A stretch of DNA of 64,000 bases from Histoplasma ohiense. Its lineage: Eukaryota; Ascomycota; Eurotiomycetes; Onygenales; Ajellomycetaceae. A program made the translations under genes and the position numbers. Location: the NCBI GenBank assembly GCA_017607445.1, contig JAEVHH010000001.1, forward strand, positions 5,890,001-5,954,000. Reading direction: 5' to 3'. Shown here piece after piece: positions 1-12,615 of this stretch (positions within the stretch are counted from its first letter, which is position 1; each line of letters begins with the position of its first letter). The notes below the pieces were generated by a model, which did not search any database, was not told the origin of the DNA, and worked only from the letters and a program-made list of their open reading frames with translations.

Positions 1-476
1 TCACCCACACGCCTCCCGCCTACCATCTCGACAATTACCCCTACTCCGTCGGCTGTCCCTATGTTCTCCGCGCAATCTGGCGTGTCCGCCCGCTTTTACA
101 TGTCTGCGGCCACGTGCATGTGGGCCGCGGCGTGGACAGGGCTTACTACGACCGTGTGCAGGAGGCATGGGAGGCGCTATGTGCGGTGCGGTCGGAGCAG
201 GGGCTATTATGGGAGCGTGGGAGCGGAATTGGGAGCTTTGTGAGAGGGGGCGGGTGGTGGAGAGATTTGTGCGGGGTCGGTGGGGTGTGGGGCATGGCGT
301 GGAGGGTTGTTTGGGAAGGTCTTAAGGCGGTAGTTGTGGGGAGGCTGTGGGGCAGTGTTGGTGAGGGCGGGCGGGCTATGGGGTTGGGGTTGGGACGGGA
401 AGGGTGGATAGTTAATGCCGCTTGTTTTGATGGGAGTGGGAAGGTATTAAGGGGGGCAACTGTGATTGAGATATAG
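1..476 (+). CDS. Metallophosphoesterase (calcineurin-like), 3' end only
   Basis: The reading frame is open from base 3 to a TAG at 474-476, so only the C-terminal part (about 157 residues) lies in the window. An xLHVCGHVHVGRG segment matches the last metal-binding GHxH motif of calcineurin-like phosphoesterases, where the histidines bind the dinuclear metal centre. The extreme C terminus (VNAACFDGSGKVLRGATVIEI region) resembles the closing strand of fungal members that end in VNAA...PxxV. A Gly/Trp-rich stretch at about 215-400 separates the two and is unusually low in complexity. The substrate cannot be inferred. The upstream part, including the earlier metal-binding motifs, lies outside the window. 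Confidence 0.75.
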   Translation, partial: THTPPAYHLDNYPYSVGCPYVLRAIWRVRPLLHVCGHVHVGRGVDRAYYDRVQEAWEALCAVRSEQGLLWERGSGIGSFVRGGGWWRDLCGVGGVWGMAWRVVWEGLKAVVVGRLWGSVGEGGRAMGLGLGREGWIVNAACFDGSGKVLRGATVIEI

Positions 477-713
477 GGAACTATATATAGGAAGAATTAG
501 GGCGGGAGAATCGGGAAGGCGGGAGGAAGACTAGATGAGCTTGATATATACAACTCCACCAAAAATGACGGAGCATGTGCAGGTATTTACAACTCGCAAA
601 ATGAAATATATGGGCAACGATGGTATAAGAATCCAAGGTTCAACACCAGCATCATCATGACCATAAATATATCCCAGACCGAATTTCAAAACTATAAAAA
701 CTAAAACATAAAA

Positions 714-1834
714 TCACAGCCTCGACTTTGCCGCCGGCGCCGGCAGTCTATCTGTTGGTAACCCGAGCGGATCATAAACCCCCAACCCCAGCGAATCCAC
801 CGGATTTGGCACAGTCTTCACCGCTAGGCCCCTGGCATCAACCAAGTCTGGGCACAACTGGCCAATATTCGAACATCCGATCAGCCGCATATTCATAACC
901 ATCTCATCTTTCAACAGCTGCATAGCCCGCTCGACGCCAGGCACTCCATACGCGCTCATCGCATACAGGAACGGCCGCCCGATACCCACCCCCTTCGCAC
1001 CCAGGCATAGCGCTTTAAGGATATCCGTCCCACGCCGCACGCCACCGTCAATATACACCTCGATGCGACTTTGCCACCCACGCCTGCGTAGCTCAGGCAT
1101 GACCTCCGCCAGCAGTTCGATGGCCGAAGGCGCAAATTCCAGCTGCCTGCCACCATGGTTCGACAGCACAACAGCGGGGATCCCCATGTGCACCGCGCGG
1201 AGGACGTCATCGACCCGCTGCACACCCTTGAGGACAATGGGCATGTCTGTGATGGATTGGAACCAGGGGATATCTTTCCAGCTCAGCGATGGGTCAATGA
1301 AGGAGGAGATTGCGCGGGCGGCACCCTGCGAGCGATCCATGGAGGAGTTTGATTTCCCATCTGCTGCTTGCACCGCGGACCCGCGGTCTGAGAACTTAGA
1401 GCGCATGTCTTTCTCACGGCGACCGAGCTGGGGTGCGTCGACGGTGATGAAGAGCGCTTTGCAGCCACGTTGTTGGGCGTGCTGGACGATGCGCTTGGTG
1501 ATGGTGCGGTCCTTGTTGACGTATAGTTGCAGCCATTGGACCTGGTCTGGGCCGCGAGCGTCAACGATCTCGTCGAAGGAACAGGAAGCCAGGGTGGGGA
1601 TCATTTGGATGACATTGTGGGTGTTTGCGGCGCGGGTGAGACAGACTTCACCTTCCGGATGACCAAGTTTTCCCAGGGCGGTGGCGGTGACGTAGAAGGG
1701 GACGGAAGTAGGAGAGCCCAACATTGTGGTGGAGATGTCCACGTTTTGGACGTCGACAAGGATGCGCGGGCGGAACCAGACTTTGTGGAAGGCGGAGTGG
1801 TTTTCACGGAGGGTCTAGTTCAGGGATGTATTAA

Positions 1835-1865
<31 letters not shown>

Positions 1866-2436
1866 ATTGAATATGAATATATGGAAAGAGAGAAACGTAC
1901 CATTTCATCATCTGCGCCACTGGAGTAATAAGCCCAAGCTGTCTTCTTCATAATGCGACGGGCCACAGCTTCAAAATCTAGGAGGTTATAACACTGCTCT
2001 AACGGAGGCATGTGCTGGATTCGGAATTGGCGCTCTTCCTCCTCGGGATCGACAGCTTTATCCTCGTGCATGACGGTGTCCATAGCTACTGGGCCCAGAT
2101 GTTTCGAAGAGTCGAGGTATTTGTCGAGGGTGTCGGGGGGATGGATGGGCTCGAATTCGTCGGTTGCATCTTTCCCGGCATACTTTAGAATGATATCCTG
2201 GCCGCCGGGGTGTTCTTTATTGGTATTAGCATGGACTGTACATGTACAAAAAAATGCGTAAAATAAATTAGTAAGGCGGATCGGGTGGGTTGGTTTTGTT
2301 GCTATATACCAGGGAGGAATTCCGTGACATCGAATGCTTTTCCATGGACGATGATCCAACATGAGTTCTTGGAGTTGTGTTTTTGTATCTCTGGGCCTGT
2401 AAGAAGTTTTCCCCCGACCTCTTCGTCCGACGGCAT
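714..2436 (-). CDS. CYB2: Cytochrome b2-type L-lactate dehydrogenase (cytochrome b5 + FMN domains)
   Basis: Three exons (2436-2310, 2214-1901, 1814-714) give 513 aa with matching phases. Residues 1-90 are a cytochrome b5 domain: His44 in HPGG and His67 in EPIHPP have the same 23-residue spacing as the yeast b2 haem ligands. The rest is an FMN-dependent alpha-hydroxy-acid dehydrogenase TIM barrel, with Lys343 in VLKGV, catalytic His367 in LSNHGGRQL and a phosphate-binding GVRRGTD loop. The family oxidises L-lactate (or a related 2-hydroxy acid) and passes electrons through haem to cytochrome c. The N terminus begins directly with the b5 domain and shows no mitochondrial presequence, so a cytosolic form or a different acceptor is possible. 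Intron 2 holds a pure CT repeat. The next gene (BRL1) is divergent, 1.6 kb away. Confidence 0.93.
1835..1862. repeat. (CT)14 microsatellite in CYB2 intron 2
   Basis: Fourteen uninterrupted CT units lie inside the 86-nt second intron of the lactate dehydrogenase gene. In the transcript this reads as an AG run just downstream of the acceptor-distal part of the intron. It is a likely polymorphic marker. Confidence 0.95.
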
Positions 2437-4055
2437 TGCAGAGAGGTGGATGACTGGGGCGTGGGAAGATGCGGATCTAGGATGAGAGTTGCTGGAAGGT
2501 TGATGAAGATGCTGGCAGTACTGATATCCGAGAATTTGACGAAACGAAAGCCAGGAGATTCACTAATTTAAGGAGTCAAAGAAAGTAGTGAGATGTTCTC
2601 GTGCGAGATATTTAGGCTCAGGAGTAAATAGAATGTCCGCTGGGCAGATGTGGAGAAAGGGTACTTTGACTCAACTATTTACCAGACTTGAGGGATTGAA
2701 CTTGTTCGATGACAATCAACGTATGTATCGCTATCATGATGATATAGTCGGTCTCCTTTCAACATACAGTATTGCTCCCGCTTGATCCACCGAGGCAAAA
2801 TGCGCGCAACTGCTTTCTCGGCCGACTTGACTCCCAGAAATCCATTCCCCATCGATCCCCATCCTTCTGTGGTCTTAACAGTCCCTGGACGATCAGAACT
2901 GACGGGCAGCCGATCCTTGATGCTGTTTGTATATAATTCTTTTTTTGAGTTACTCAGTGCTTTCACTTTCACCATTAACCCACTCTAAGTACTGTGGGAT
3001 ATCGGTAGGCTTTGGACACGCGATGGGGAACGATGAGCCAGCCCGTGACGCCAGTTTTCCCGAACTTAAGGCTACCCTGCACTCATCACTGGTATTTCAG
3101 GAGATTGTGAAGTCCTGAGGCTCAGAAAAAGGAGGTTTGTATTCGGTTGAAATGGGTGTTATTTACTTCTTTCGAAACCCAAGGCTAAACGATCTTTGAA
3201 AAGGCTTGCTGATATGCAATCCTCAAGCCATCGGATCGCGTTGAACTGTTATTCCCAATTGCTGGCAATTTTTCCTCTGGGACATATTCGCAAGTAGCGG
3301 GGGAGAAGCTGTGGAATGAAAACTGGAGAGAAACGTTCCACCATTACTATAATATGAGTTGCACGCTCCCAACGTTTCTTAACATGTTAAAACCCAATGC
3401 TGTAATGAAGCTTTTTGATACCAAGTTCTTTGCGGAGAGTCCGAGTGTTTTGGAAAAGTAATTCAGATTGCGAAACCAGCGGTACAGTTTCCAAGGAGGA
3501 TAGGAGGATTAGGATGTAACATTGGCCCGAGGACCAATTGTACAGTATATCAACCAGCTCCCTGAAGATCTAATGAGCAAAGTTGTAGGGTGATGTTGGT
3601 CATGTTGGGAGTTGTGCCTTTCGAGCATCTTGGAATTGCAGATAGATTACGGAAAATATACTTTCATCTGGCCCCTGACGTCTGATATAAGTATGTTCAA
3701 GTCGTTATAAGCCCGTCCACGAACATAAGTTATTTACACCTGCGATTAAAGATATAATAGCGTAGCACAGAAAGGCCACCTAACAAGATTTTCTTTCATA
3801 TAGTTAGGAGTTCCTGCACAACTCCTGGAGCTCCGTCGCTAGGCCCGACTAGGCAATTGTACTCTACATGTACGGAGTATGTATGTACATGTACAGTACA
3901 TACATTACATACAAATATTGGTTGTCGGGCCAGCCATCAACAAACAAGCTTTCGGCGTTTTGACAAAATCCTTTCGTTTGTGATCTTCAGACGACAATCA
4001 CTTTATCAACCACCAGGCCCCAACAATCGTCTCTCTGCCTTTGAGGCCAACCACG
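2437..4055. other. Intergenic region between divergent CYB2 and BRL1
   Basis: No convincing gene. A 98-codon minus ORF at 2975-2679 and a 65-codon plus ORF at 2588-2785 overlap each other and resemble no family I know. A repetitive TACATGTAC-rich patch lies at about 3866-3912. The stretch probably holds both promoters. Confidence 0.5.
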
Positions 4056-5587
4056 ATGGATAGACGAATACATGAAACACCTATGGACTTTGAATGGCAG
4101 AACCGTGCTCCTGGAGAAACCAAATCCCCGTTCTACCAGCTGGCATTGGAGCACCAAAATCGAAACAAGGACAAGAAACGTGAGTTTCTTGATGTCAATA
4201 TATATACCTTCGGATTTGCGCGTAATTTCTCTTTTACTAACTTATTTTGTTTGGCGCTACTGAAGGTCCCTATAGCATTTTCGATTCACCTGCAAAATCG
4301 TCGACCCCGGCCCTGCGCGAGCCGTCCTCTCAGTCTTTCCTTTTCTCCCAACCTCCCGCTAAGTCCTCCACCATACCTCGCAACTCTCCATTTATGACCC
4401 CGCGTCAGAAGGCAGACATCGACTTTTCATCCGATCCAGAAAACATTTCGTCTCCAGAGAACGCGGATAACGATGAGACACCGGAAAAGATAGGAAAGGC
4501 AGACAGAAGGAATTCTCTTTTTAATTTCTTCGGACGGTTCGCACCCAGCCCCGGGCGGGGTGAGATCCCGAAGACCAAATACTCAAACGTCCTTGTTACG
4601 AGAGTCCATAAAAAGCGACGTCGCGACCGTGAAATCAATCGGAAGCGACAAAAGACCAGAGACGACAGCGACAGCGACGAACGCACCCGCAGCGCAAATG
4701 TCGAGACGGCCCCACAAAATGGCCCGCAAGGCTCTCGGGGACTTGAGTTTGCGTTCTTTTCTCGCCTCTTCACTTTCCTTGAATCACATCCGCACATACC
4801 TCGCATTCTTTCATACTACGCTCAATTTATATTCAACCTTGTCCTCACTTTCTTGACGCTTTACATCATTGTCACATTCCTGCTTGCGATTCAAGCAGAC
4901 ATCGACCGGGAGAGTGAGAAGGTCTCTGCCGATATTCTTGCTGATATGGCTGTTTGCGCGAAGAACTATATGGAAAACCGGTGCGGTGGCGAGGACGGGC
5001 GGAGACTACCTGCACTGGAAGCAATATGCGAGAACTGGGAGAGATGCATGAACCGCGACCCTGCCAAAGTGGGAAGAGCCAAAGTCTCTGCACAGACTCT
5101 AGCAGAAATCTTCAACGGTTTTATAGAGCCAATTAGTTTTAAAACTATGGTAAGTAACATTTTATGTCCCGCTACCAGTTACCTTCTGCTTTTGCTAAAT
5201 GGGAGTGCGCAGTTTTTCTTTGTCGCTTCGATAGCTTCATGTTTCGCCGTTTCGAATTTGACCTTTTCCTTTTTTCGCAACAAATCAAACAATCCCCCGT
5301 CTCCGATGTCTCATCCATACATGCCCTACCCATCCCAACCAATTCACCAACAGCAGTCGCACATCTCATATTCCTCCCAACATCCGTCATTCGGACATGG
5401 TCATTATTACGATCCCACATTCAGCCGTCTGTTTAGTCAGGATGTAAATATAAGCCATCGAAAAACAAGTAAAATGCAGGATGACTGGCAGCCGAGGCAA
5501 CTTGCTCTTCATTCTGCTTCCGAAACCGGGGAAGGCGATCATCCCAAAACACCAAGTCCCGTCAAACGTGAGAGAACTTATACTTGA
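4056..5587 (+). CDS. BRL1: Brl1/Brr6 nuclear-envelope protein
   Basis: Exons 4056-4179, 4266-5149 and 5213-5587 give about 460 aa. The N-terminal half is charged and disordered, with a lysine/arginine-rich patch (KKRRRDREINRKRQK). Then comes the Brl1/Brr6 core: a membrane segment (FIFNLVLTFLTLYIIVTFLL), a lumenal loop with four conserved cysteines (VCAKN, NRCGG, ICENW, RCMNRD) that form two disulfides in the family, and a second membrane segment split by the 63-nt second intron. Brl1/Brr6 proteins work at the inner nuclear membrane in nuclear pore assembly and lipid homeostasis. The 63-nt intron keeps frame, so its retention would insert 21 residues; the TM2 match argues it is removed. A possible further intron at GTGAGA (5569) could extend the C terminus. 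I kept the TGA at 5587. Confidence 0.9.
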
Positions 5588-6839
5588 ACTCCTTGCTGTT
5601 ACTTTCTTCATTTTTTTGCCAGGCTTTCGTCCACCCTTTTCTCACTATTTTCCCATGCAATTAAACAACCTAAGTTTCTCGAGTCTTGTTTTATATCAAG
5701 TTTATAGCCACCCAACTTCCCTTTCACCTTGTCGATCTTCTTCAATGGCTGGACCCGGATCTTATGCGGCAGGGTTTTTCATTTTTGCCCCCCTTGATTT
5801 CCTTTAAACTCTCAGCGCTGGACGTATTGCTAGTTGTGCTATTTTGATACAGTCTCTTTTAATTTTCTTCCATAAGACATAGTAATTTGTTTAGACTAAT
5901 CAATTTACACGCATTCAATGAAAACGGGACTTTTCCGGGGTGCCATCACAGAGCCCTTCCCACGCGCGCATCTCTGTTTTGGCATGAAGCTCCCACTCTG
6001 GTCATAATTCATACTCCTGTTGCAATTTCCGCCAGTGTAACCTAACCCTCTTTGGCTTTTGAAAGGATTGGCCCATTAAACGTCGCCAAGGAGAAGCATA
6101 TACGCTTTTAGTTCTCTGCACACTGCACAATATGTGAGGGACAAATAAGGTATGTGTGTTTAGGCTTTTCAGAAAGGCTACTTCCTTCAGCAATCATGCC
6201 GTTTCCAGGCCTGCAATACTGAGCAGGTATCCCCATCCTTTGCAGGGGTGTGTCGGAACGGGACGTTTATGTGGGGCCGTAATTATTCATTCCCTCGGGT
6301 GCTGGAGTTTCGCATTCTGATGGTATGATGGCGGGATTGGACCGGGGTGGCTACTAGCGTTGGACCTATGTTGACAGAGTTCTGAGACCGGAGTAACCTA
6401 GATTATCTCCATATCTCCATCCAATACTGAATTTAGCGTGCAATCCATTCGACTGGAGATTAAGACTGAGCTTTTGGTTTTAAAAATTTTTTTTTTTTTT
6501 TGAGTTTTCTTTAGCTAAGGATGATATCGGCCATTCATGGTCAATATCTGCTGTGGAAGCCCGCGATGATGCATTTCCCCTATATTTCTGACAATGGCTT
6601 GTAATAATATTGTTATATGAAAAGAAAATTAGTATAATGAGCGATAGGGATGCCAACACATGATAACAAAATAAAATAAATAAATAAAAAAAAAAAAAAA
6701 ATAGCTGGCTAGCTAGATAGATAGGTTAAAAAAAAGAAAAGAAACCAAACCAAACCAAACCAAACCAAAAAATATGTGCAGGAGGAATTTACGCCTATTA
6801 GTTTCTATGCCATTGCCACTCAACGCCTTTCCATTGGAT
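5588..6839. other. Intergenic region between convergent BRL1 and permease genes
   Basis: No gene seen. It contains T-run 6485-6500, an A-run near 6689-6702 and five tandem CAAAC-type units at about 6743-6768. These probably lie in or near the two 3' UTRs. Confidence 0.5.
6743..6768. repeat. (AAACC)n short tandem repeat
   Basis: About five consecutive AAACC units just beyond the permease stop codon, probably in its 3' UTR. Confidence 0.85.
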
Positions 6840-7017
6840 TTATTCCTGCGGATGCTGAGCTTCTTTATTCCAAGTTGTTTTTGGCCCAGTAAACCATTTC
6901 CTCGCGGAGAGGAAATAATACAACAGGCAACTTCCCCAAACCGTCCCATTGACAGCGACAGTGTAATTCATCAATTTTGCTATAGAATTCGAGCGTCAGC
7001 CTCAGATGCCTCAAGCG

Positions 7018-7048
<31 letters not shown>

Positions 7049-8946
7049 GGGAGAAATTTAGAAAGAAATTAATGAAGGGAATGGCCAGCTTACGGGGCGG
7101 AGATGGTCCTCGTAAAGGGAACATGCAGAGTGAAATTTCAAATATCAGGTATAGAAGTGCCACAATAGCAATTGGCCTGCTGTAAAGTTCCCCCGTATAA
7201 AACGAACCGGGCTTGAATTTATGTTTTCCCCAAACAATGCGGGAGAAAATAGGTATAGCCCATGCCACAGCATTTCCTGAAGGACCTAACGAAAACAGGG
7301 CTTTGGCAGCGGTAGTGTTGACTAAACAAATGAGGCCGAGGATCATCGCTGAGAATGCGCAGCCCCAGACTGTTCGTATTGGCTGGGAGCGATAATGAAT
7401 TCGCGTCCCAAGCACTCTGAAGAAGCTGGAAAAGGGAAGTCCGCCGTCTCGGGAGAACGCCCAACTTTGCCGTGACGCAGCGACAAGCTATAGATATATA
7501 TATTAGCGATGAGATTTTCGTCGTTTGGACCGCATGCCATACCAAGCTCAAACCCATGCAGTACTGAAGACACGCCATGAACACCATGAATCCGACAGCC
7601 CCGCTCTTTCCTAGAGCATCATAATAGATCTATTTGCAATGGATCAGCAACAGATAGTACGTTATCAATTGTCGGTGGAACAAACCTGAGCCATCGGCTG
7701 CCCCAAAGGGCTGCGTATCAAAGCTTCGACGTTTGGATCCATTGAAAGGGCAATCACGCAAACCGTGATGAACCCCAAAAACCAGCATCCAGAAATGGAT
7801 CCCAGAATGCCTCGAGGAACCGCTTTTGAGGCATTCTTCGCCTCTTCACTCATATGAACACATGAATCGATACCCCCAATGGTCCAGATCGGAGATAACC
7901 AAGCAAGCATGAAGGCCCAGCCGGCTGGCCACGCCGTATGATTTTCCTGGTGGGTAAAGACATAGCTTGCAGAGTTCAGCCCTTTTGCGGATCTGGATTT
8001 ACCAATTGGCAATGCAACTATTGTAGCTATGGCCATTGTGACATTACCCACAATGACAGCCATTTGAATCTTGTTCATGTATTTGGAAGCAAAGGTGGCC
8101 ACAACTGCATGGGCGATTACACATCCTGTAAAAACCCCATATACTACGGGTGCAGAAGCGGTCCATTTACCATCGGAGACAATGGAGGGGATAGACAAGA
8201 GCATCAGAGCGAATCCATCTGACACCAGGTCAGTGGGAGCCAAATATACAGGAGGTTGAGCTGGTAGATAGTATTCATACAGTCGACTGAACATGTTCCC
8301 CCAATAAGTCCAATTGCATTGCTATATCCGACGAGAAAGCTCAATGGCCTTCTAAACTTCTCCGGTGCGAAATAGTGCGTCCACCAGTATAAACCACCAG
8401 ATGTGGGGAGCGATGATGCAAGGTCAGACTGAAGGGGGAGTTATAATCGGTTTGAAGATGGGTATTCGCAGTACGATGAAGCGTAGAGCACACGAGCACA
8501 CTTACTATTGCAAGTCCAACAACAAAAATGAAGCCACACGCAATAAACCAGCCCTGGAAAACGACAGAACAAAATCGTTAGCCAAGGAATATTCATTCTC
8601 GTGACATACTTTTTCTGCGACGCACCCAAACCATACCCACAGGCCCAGCAGGGAGTGAGAGAGGTAATGTGGCCGCGATTGATGGCAAAAGGCCCATGAT
8701 GCTAAATGCAATCGAAAAGATCTGAAGAGAGGAGTAACGACGTTCAAGTTCCTGTTTATATCCCATTGTGGCTAATTAAGAGCCGGCATGTCAGTTTGGT
8801 AGCAGGAAAGGAGGAAGCCAGGCATCACACTGACCAAGGATGTCCTCATCAAACGACTCTGCAAGTTCAGAGTCACCGAAAATTGTCAAGTCTTCATCAG
8901 ATCCCTGAAGCTCCTTCTCTAGCGACTGAAGCTGCGTGTCTTTCAT
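6840..8946 (-). CDS. APC-family amino acid / GABA-type permease
   Basis: Eight exons (8946-8835, 8771-8626, 8553-8506, 8428-8281, 8218-7686, 7629-7543, 7487-7094, 6979-6840) join in phase to give 535 aa. Recognisable segments in order are GYKQELERRYS and AFSIMGLLPSIAATL (TM1), GMVWGWFIACGFIF, PTSGGLYWWTHYFAP, LSPIWTIGGIDSCVHMSEEAKNA, the exon-6 helix GAVGFMVFMACLQYCMGLSL, SRQSWAFSRDGGLPFS, and a C-terminal MNYT...LLYYFLSARKWFTGPK. About 12 membrane helices are expected. The layout fits the amino acid/choline transporter family that includes fungal GabA and choline/polyamine permeases; the exact substrate cannot be read from sequence. The 48-nt exon 3 and an intron 7 containing 27 consecutive A are notable. 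Every splice site is GT-AG. Confidence 0.92.
7019..7045. repeat. A27 homopolymer in permease intron 7
   Basis: Twenty-seven consecutive A on the + strand (U27 in the transcript), 40 nt upstream of the exon-8 acceptor side. It may act as an extended polypyrimidine tract. Confidence 0.95.
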
Positions 8947-10400
8947 GATGGTGGCGTTGACTCTCACGGGAGAATAGAATCGGCAATATAATAAGCCAGA
9001 AGAAAGGGGGGTAAGGACAGTGGGCGATTCATGATCGAAAACGATTAGAAGTGTTGCGAGATCAGGAGGAGCAGCAGAAGAACCATTTAATAGAGCTGCG
9101 AGAGTGCGGCAGTAAACCCAGACCGCTGGACAGTGCTTCTCTGACGTGGAATATCCGGTAAGGCATGGTTTGCTGGATACAGGGGGTGGCCACTGAAAAG
9201 GTAGGTGTTGGCTAGCTATCATGCAATGTTCGCATCTATAAAAAGAGGAGTATAGCCGGTGTTTATTTCTGGTGAGCCACTAAGGTCGAATCAACCACAT
9301 ACCTCTACCTTGTAGTAGGGTTGGTTGACTGTCTGGCGGAATATTTCGTTTGAAAATATCTCCGATGGATAAGTTTGAGAGTCATCATTGCGGAAATCCA
9401 GTATCCACAATGCCCCCAAACAGCCATCACCCATCATTTTCTTTGATTACAGCTGCGTTGGCCGGCAAACCGAGAGATTGTCACAAAAGCCAATTCTCAC
9501 AGCTAATTTGCCTTTTGAGACATCATCTGGTGAGAGGTCAGATGTGGCAGAAGATCTTCCGCTGTGAAAAGTTTAGACGAATTCTTCAATGGAGGATAAC
9601 GAGCTGTAATAGTCTTCACTAGAGGTCAAGGTCAAAGCCTACAGAAGACATTTTAGATTATTCTTCTTCCAGACACGGCATACATTTTTTCAGAGTTAAA
9701 CAAAACTCAACTCACTGCGGCATCTACCTCTTGGGAAAATAGCCGGGAGGATCAGGGGTTAACATCCATCTGCCGAATACCAGCCGCTCTGTAGCCAGTG
9801 TCGGACATAAACAGACAGGGGTTGGAAATACGTTTCGTCTATACTGAGAACGGTTCTTTGAGGTGCTCAAATGGCAGCCTTCAGTCAACGAATCCCGGTC
9901 ATGAATGGCGTTGATTCCCCTTGCCAAGTAAGTTCTGCAGTTATTTAAAGGCAAAGAAACTGGAGACATGACTGGCCGTCATAGCAAGGGTAGCTCTCAT
10001 GGCAGGGATAAGCTTGCTATATACTATCTATGGTTGCGAACTCGGTTGAAGTTTCAAAGATTGCGAACTCACGAACGTGCAGAACCAGGCGCACCCTGGA
10101 AACTCGCCGAGATGAACCAAGCCGGGGAACGGCTCGACCAAGCGTCGCGTAACTCGGCTGACCGCGCTACGACGGACGGGGATGCTGCTGGCTCGGTTCA
10201 AAAAAAAAAAAAAAAAAAAAAGGAGTATCTGAACGGGAATTCAAAGAGCACCTTGAAGGGCGCTGGTTCGGATTTTTGCCAATAAATTCTGAGGCCCTGA
10301 CTCGGTTCAAAGTTCGTTGCGGTTGAAGCATTGGAGGAGCCATGCTCAACTGACAACACCCCGTCTAATATAACATTCACACACTCACAGCAGAAGCATA

Positions 10401-10446
10401 GGGTTGGGGGAGGGGGGAAGGGGGGAAGGGGGTTGGATTAAGGGGG
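10401..10446 (+). other. G-rich tract, potential G-quadruplex
   Basis: Six or more runs of three to six G separated by one to eight bases on the + strand. The spacing permits a quadruplex. No gene is close enough to suggest a role. Confidence 0.6.
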
Positions 10447-10655
10447 TTAGTTAGCGGCTAGGGCTTGACGGAGCAACCATAGGGCCCACAGCAGGAAAGG
10501 GGTGAAGGATGCAATTGTCGCACTAGAATGGTCTCGGCTGAGGCTGATGGGGCTCAAACAACGCCAAGCTTTAGCCTCAAAAGGACCCTTTGCCAAGACC
10601 TAAGAAAGCTTAAAGGGGAGCCAGGCCATATATGGATTAGCGGCCGTGCTTGGCT

Positions 10656-10677
10656 GACTCGGTCTCTTTACCGAGTC
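10656..10677. repeat. Perfect inverted repeat (8-bp arms, 6-nt loop)
   Basis: Arms GACTCGGT (10656-10663) and ACCGAGTC (10670-10677) with loop CTCTTT. It sits in a gene-free stretch and is not followed by a T-run. It could be part of a small non-autonomous repeat. Confidence 0.7.
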
Positions 10678-12615
10678 GGCTATCACTCCTCCATGGAACT
10701 TCTATGCAGTAGTTAACTATGCACCACTTGTTTGATATTGTATTGAAAATATCACCGATTCGTGATTCGTAGTGAGTTAGCGAACGTGGGGAAGCAGAGA
10801 AGCCGATTTCGTTAATAGATGACTGTCGACTATATTAGTTATTAGATTTTAACTAGAGTTTGACTAGTTACTAGCACTGGGGGGATGTAAATATAACAAT
10901 ATATAAAAGTAGTACGAAACATTTGACTACTCGTTGAATGTATTAATAAAACTGCTGGATATATATATACATCGCTAGTCGCCGTAAGTCCACGACCGAT
11001 TTTTGATCGGAAGCAGTTTGGCGAAGAGTTCTTATGAACAAAAGTCCCCTTCCGGAACTCCGGTGGAAATCCGGTGGGGGGTCCGGATGTCTACTTTTGT
11101 TGACTAGCACGCCAACTGCGAATGAAAAATAGAAAATGACTTTTTTGCTAATGCAGCCAAGCTCTTGACTGTCTCTTGGAGAGAGGGATTATCATTGAAA
11201 CGTTGGCGCACGTGCCGTAACCAAATAAAGCCTGATCCACCCCTCTCTCAAGTTGTTCCGGTAGGCGGTGATGCCCGTTCAAGTCGGAATGATAACCGCA
11301 GTTGATGCTATTCTTGTCCCCACCACCCGCAGCATTATGAAATTGTCCAACTTTCCTAGACTTTGCATTACCAGCTTTGATCGGTGCCAGTGATTCCCCC
11401 CGGTCTCTCGGATGCGATCCAGATGAAGACAGATAGAGACCCAGAGTCGATCTTATATGCTAGTATGATTTGCCCATATCGACCTCTAGGTTTTGCCATA
11501 ACACCAAATCTATATGTGACGTTGCTCCCCTTGCGCGCCGAAACATAAATCCCCGAAGCGGCTTAATAGGTGGGGCAAGGATTTCTCGTTTATTCGTCAA
11601 CCGACGTCCGCATTCATGGATCCCGACGGCGGGGTAACATTTTCTGGGCTGTCTCATCTTCATATCCCAGTTTAATCAACTAGGCTCGCGGTATGCGTGT
11701 TATTCGGCGGCAGCAGCGAGACTAAGCACTGGTGCTGGCCAGGAATTTCACTGTTTGTTTCAAAGTTGCCGGTAATGGAGACCTTCGCATTCCATTCCAA
11801 GCATGTTGGAAAATGTCCGTACGCCACCAGTTTCTTTCCTTTCCCTTGCTTTTCTTTTTTCTATTCTTTACACTGAGCTATAGGTCCTAGGTCCTGAGAC
11901 CCATGATGCCCTTCAGAGCGAATGGATTCTCGGCAGGCTGCTCCCCCGGGACACTGAAATGGAGATAAACTGTGTGGAAATGGCTACAGACACGCTCGAT
12001 TCTATTCCCCCTCTTTTCAGCGACAGTAGCATCACGATTTCGATGTTGTTCAGCCTCATGTCAGTTATCGTTCACTTTAACTATCGCACAATGGTCGACC
12101 ACTTCGTCTCGGTCCTTGATTCGTCCTCAGGGTTTTGGACACATCAACGCAACTTATCAACAGAAGCTCGATCAACAGCCTCATCAAGGGTGAGAGCTTT
12201 GCAGACGAATTTGAAACGGCTCAAAATTATCCTATTCGTCCCTTCTTGCTAATTCGGATATAAGTCAGTGGGTTAGAGAGTTGGAAAGTTTCGACGCGCA
12301 AGCGGTACGGTTTCAGAGACGAGGTTATTTAAAGCCATGCCGGACACTACTAAGTATACCTGAGGCGTGCATCGGATGGTTTCCATGCCGAGACTCGGCA
12401 TCGTTTCCCCTGGCTGACTAATGCGGGGAATGTCTGCCTTTCACCCCCCTTAGCTTAGGCGAAGAAAAGAAAGGAACTAAAACAAAAATATTTTACTGTG
12501 TAGATATATCCCTACTATCAAGTTAATTATATCTTTGCTTTTCCCACTCAATACTATAACGACAAGTCCGAATTGCTATCGCCGTGTCTCCCTCCGCGGA
12601 CAAGCGTCAATCCCG

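Larger units (their letters stand above)
8947..12615. other. Gene-poor region with low-complexity and possible repeat debris
   Basis: No gene that I can support over 3.7 kb. It holds an A22 run at 10200-10221, a G-rich tract at 10401-10446, a perfect 8-bp hairpin at 10656-10677 and an AT-rich block at about 10810-10990 with a TATA-like ATATATAAAAG and an AATAAA, which could be LTR debris. An ORF at 11959-12252 (97 codons, open upstream to about 11890) has no recognisable domain. Confidence 0.45.

Noticed and set aside
5569..5625. Possible extra intron at the 3' end of BRL1 (GTGAGA to CCAG)
   Set aside because: The extension it would open is not family-like, and the TGA at 5587 gives a normal C terminus.
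11959..12252. 97-codon ORF in the 9-12.6 kb gap
   Set aside because: Open upstream without a start and with no recognisable family; insufficient to call a gene.
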